From: Puniceicoccales bacterium | GTDB taxonomy: Bacteria; Verrucomicrobiota; Verrucomicrobiia; Opitutales; UBA9783 | DNA length: 45,684 nucleotides | Assembly: GCA_031260015.1 (NCBI GenBank) | Contig: JAIRKR010000054.1 | Coordinates: 1-45,684 of the forward strand | Direction: 5' to 3' | Shown: piece by piece, positions 44,086 to 45,684 of the stretch | Layout: every line of letters begins with the position of its first letter | Numbering within the stretch: position 1 is the stretch's first letter | The notes under the pieces: generated by a model | Databases searched by the model: none | The model's input: only the letters and a program-made list of their open reading frames with translations | What the model was told of the DNA's origin: nothing | Made by a program: the position numbers and the translations under genes

Positions 44086-45359
44086 TCACTACCATCCTTT
44101 ACTAAACTTAACGGAAGCAGCCAATACAAATATGGAAACATTACAAATGTTCCGGTATAAAAGTTTTGTAAGAAGACAATCGCGTAAAAAGTGATTAATA
44201 TAAATGCACTTACGGAAAGTTGACGCCGTTTTGAAAAAAAATACACACATCCAATTAAGGGCGAAAAAAATAAGAATAATCCTATAATGCCCAAAGTGGC
44301 TAATACTTCAAAAAAAACATTATGTGGACTTATTAAAAGATTTCCATAACCTATCCCCCAAATGGGTCGCATCTGCCATAAGTAAAAGCATTGCAATACC
44401 ATTTTTTGTCTAAAAGAACAGAAAAATGGGCAGCGTGGACTGTTGTTACCAAATATCCATTCTTGTATCGATTGAAAATTAGCCTTTATGGCTTCTTGAT
44501 GTAACATCACTGTTGTACTTGTTTTTGTAAATTTCAAGAAAAATTGCTTATTATTGACCACTAGGAATAGTGTTATAGCCAAACAAAATAAAACAACAAA
44601 TTTGTAGGATATTTTCATGTCCTTTTTAGCAAACATAACAACAGAGGTACATACAATGTTGACCAGTAAAAAACTCAAGTTGCCTTGCCTGTGGGGCGAA
44701 TGGTAGCATAAAAATATACAAAACATGTAACTCAGCATTAAATTAACTTTTAAAAAACGAAATTTCACCTTTTCTAGATATAAAAACGAAAACATTGCAA
44801 AAAGTATAACTTGTTTCATTACAATGCCGTTTCCGCGAACAAGATTTTGAAAGACCGGACTAAAATTCGCAATAAATAAAAACGTCTGTGTAAAACATAA
44901 AAGAACGTACCATTTTCTTAGAAATTTTACATCGGTAAAATTTACTAATAAAAAACCTATAAATAGGATCCCTCCAAAAAAGGCTAGCCGCATCAACCAA
45001 GTTCCCCTCGTTATAATATACCTTGATGGTCGTACGATGGAGGAAACCCATAAACTAAGATCGGGTGTTAACCAATAATTCAACAAAGTATAAATACCAA
45101 ACACCACATACAAGCCCAGAACAATATTGGCTTCTTTGTTTTTTTTAAGGTTATGTTTTTGATTATGTATTTTGTCAACGGCAAAGTAAAATACAGCGCA
45201 ACTAAGCAAAAAAATAAGCACTATGAAAAACCATTTTAAAATTGGCCCACTTAGGTATAAATCCCATCGACTTAACCCTATCATACCAGGAAGAAAACAA
45301 AAACCACACACAAATAGTAAGAATCCTAATTCTCCAATCCGTAAAACAAACGATTTCAT
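44082..45359 (-). CDS. O-antigen ligase/polymerase-like protein (Wzy_C family)
   Basis: 425 residues from ATG 45359, with about eleven membrane helices. The periplasmic loop and following helices carry the family pattern: HSPHRQGNLSFLLVNI with the conserved Arg (~222-237), and RPIWGIGYGNLLISPHNVFF at ~335-354, the G-x-G..N....HN.. block, then EVLATLGIIGLFLFF. WaaL moves finished O-chains to lipid A-core and Wzy polymerises repeat units; the two cannot be told apart from sequence alone. It starts 8 bases after the sulfatase-like gene at the right edge and is coupled to the 42823 gene. Confidence 0.8.
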   Translation of the reverse strand: MKSFVLRIGELGFLLFVCGFCFLPGMIGLSRWDLYLSGPILKWFFIVLIFLLSCAVFYFAVDKIHNQKHNLKKNKEANIVLGLYVVFGIYTLLNYWLTPDLSLWVSSIVRPSRYIITRGTWLMRLAFFGGILFIGFLLVNFTDVKFLRKWYVLLCFTQTFLFIANFSPVFQNLVRGNGIVMKQVILFAMFSFLYLEKVKFRFLKVNLMLSYMFCIFLCYHSPHRQGNLSFLLVNIVCTSVVMFAKKDMKISYKFVVLFCLAITLFLVVNNKQFFLKFTKTSTTVMLHQEAIKANFQSIQEWIFGNNSPRCPFFCSFRQKMVLQCFYLWQMRPIWGIGYGNLLISPHNVFFEVLATLGIIGLFLFFSPLIGCVYFFSKRRQLSVSAFILITFYAIVFLQNFYTGTFVMFPYLYWLLPLSLVKDGSE

Positions 45360-45367
45360 TGCTTAAC

Positions 45368-45684
45368 TTATAACTGAGTGTATTTTATCCATGGATCTGT
45401 AAAAGAAAAATAACGATCTTTTAAAAACATATTATGTTCATCAAAAAGTTTATTAAAAATCAATCGGTACAAGTTAACAAGTGTTATATTTTCATTCCCT
45501 TGAAGCCGTAATCCATGTATCGCTAGTAAATTACCCCAGTGCGCTCGTATGTGTAGGGATAATTTTTGATCGTTTTTTTGCTGTATTTCCCAATCCTTTG
45601 TCGGCACAAAGCGTGTCGAACGTCCATGATCTCCATGCAAAATGATGATGGGATGCTTATCGGGAGGGTATTGTGCTAAAATTG
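45368..45684 (-). CDS. Sulfatase-like membrane protein, C-terminal part; N-terminus beyond window
   Basis: The frame is open to the right edge, giving the last ~105 residues: ILAQYPPDKHPIIILHGDHG, HWGNLLAIHGLRLQ, and the tail LVNLYRLIFNKLFDEHNMFL. This matches the end of the intact paralog at 31383 (IIILHGDHG, NLFAIYVP, NLYRWVFKLL). GDHG holds a metal-binding Asp-His pair. Unlike the copy at 22608, no break is visible in the part present. It leads, or belongs to, the minus-strand unit with the ligase/polymerase. Confidence 0.8.
   Translation of the reverse strand, partial: ILAQYPPDKHPIIILHGDHGRSTRFVPTKDWEIQQKNDQKLSLHIRAHWGNLLAIHGLRLQGNENITLVNLYRLIFNKLFDEHNMFLKDRYFSFTDPWIKYTQL

Overview
The window is AT-rich bacterial DNA. 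It is dominated by genes for a cell-surface polysaccharide (lipopolysaccharide O-chain or capsule). The best lineage clue is an initiator tRNA (10344-10420). Its anticodon stem has A29-U41 instead of the usual G29-C41, a variant known from alphaproteobacteria. Secreted proteins with an OTU-like (deubiquitinase-like) domain, many decaying genes and the low GC together suggest a host-associated alphaproteobacterium. I cannot name the genus from the sequence.

Left part (1-10200). Two paralogous secreted proteins lie on the minus strand. The copy at the window edge (1-1601) is open and reaches a D-G-D-C cysteine box; the second (2356-3786) is frameshifted just before that box. A small unknown gene sits between them. 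Next come a GspE/PilB-type ATPase with no partners, a large toroid-like protein, a small secreted protein with its own promoter and terminator, and a lipoprotein. Between these genes are scars made of pieces of genes found elsewhere in the window.

Polysaccharide region (10500-45684). It is a mosaic of short transcription units: (a) methyltransferase, frameshifted DegT aminotransferase and PglC-like initiating phosphoglycosyltransferase (10542-13007), then debris of a flippase and a methyltransferase. (b) A TagB/F-like transferase, diverging from a tightly overlapped operon 14935-20574. Its first three genes match, in family and order, the Campylobacter capsule enzymes that build the phosphoramidate group: glutamine kinase, gamma-glutamyl-CDP-amidate hydrolase and CTP:phosphoglutamine cytidylyltransferase. 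(c) A dTDP-sugar operon (23710-31173) with a C-methyltransferase, CmcI-like gene, SDR reductase/epimerase, sugar O-methyltransferase, RmlB, RmlA, RmlC and a glycosyltransferase. This suits a methylated or branched 6-deoxyhexose. (d) A minus-strand unit with UDP-glucose dehydrogenase, a broken methyltransferase and a membrane sulfatase-like protein. (e) A frameshifted MBOAT O-acyltransferase with its SGNH partner. (f) A minus-strand unit with UDP-glucuronate 4-epimerase-like, GT4, broken methyltransferase and AsnB genes, fitting uronic acid formation and perhaps amidation. (g) A Wzy/WaaL-like polymerase or ligase, an unknown polytopic protein and another sulfatase-like gene running off the right edge.

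Together the genes describe a heavily decorated glycan: deoxysugar, uronic acid, O-acetyl, methyl and probably phosphoramidate groups, with several sulfatase-like membrane transferases or hydrolases. At least six polysaccharide genes carry frameshifts, stops or deletions. This is either genuine decay or variation, or uncorrected single-base deletions in the assembly.
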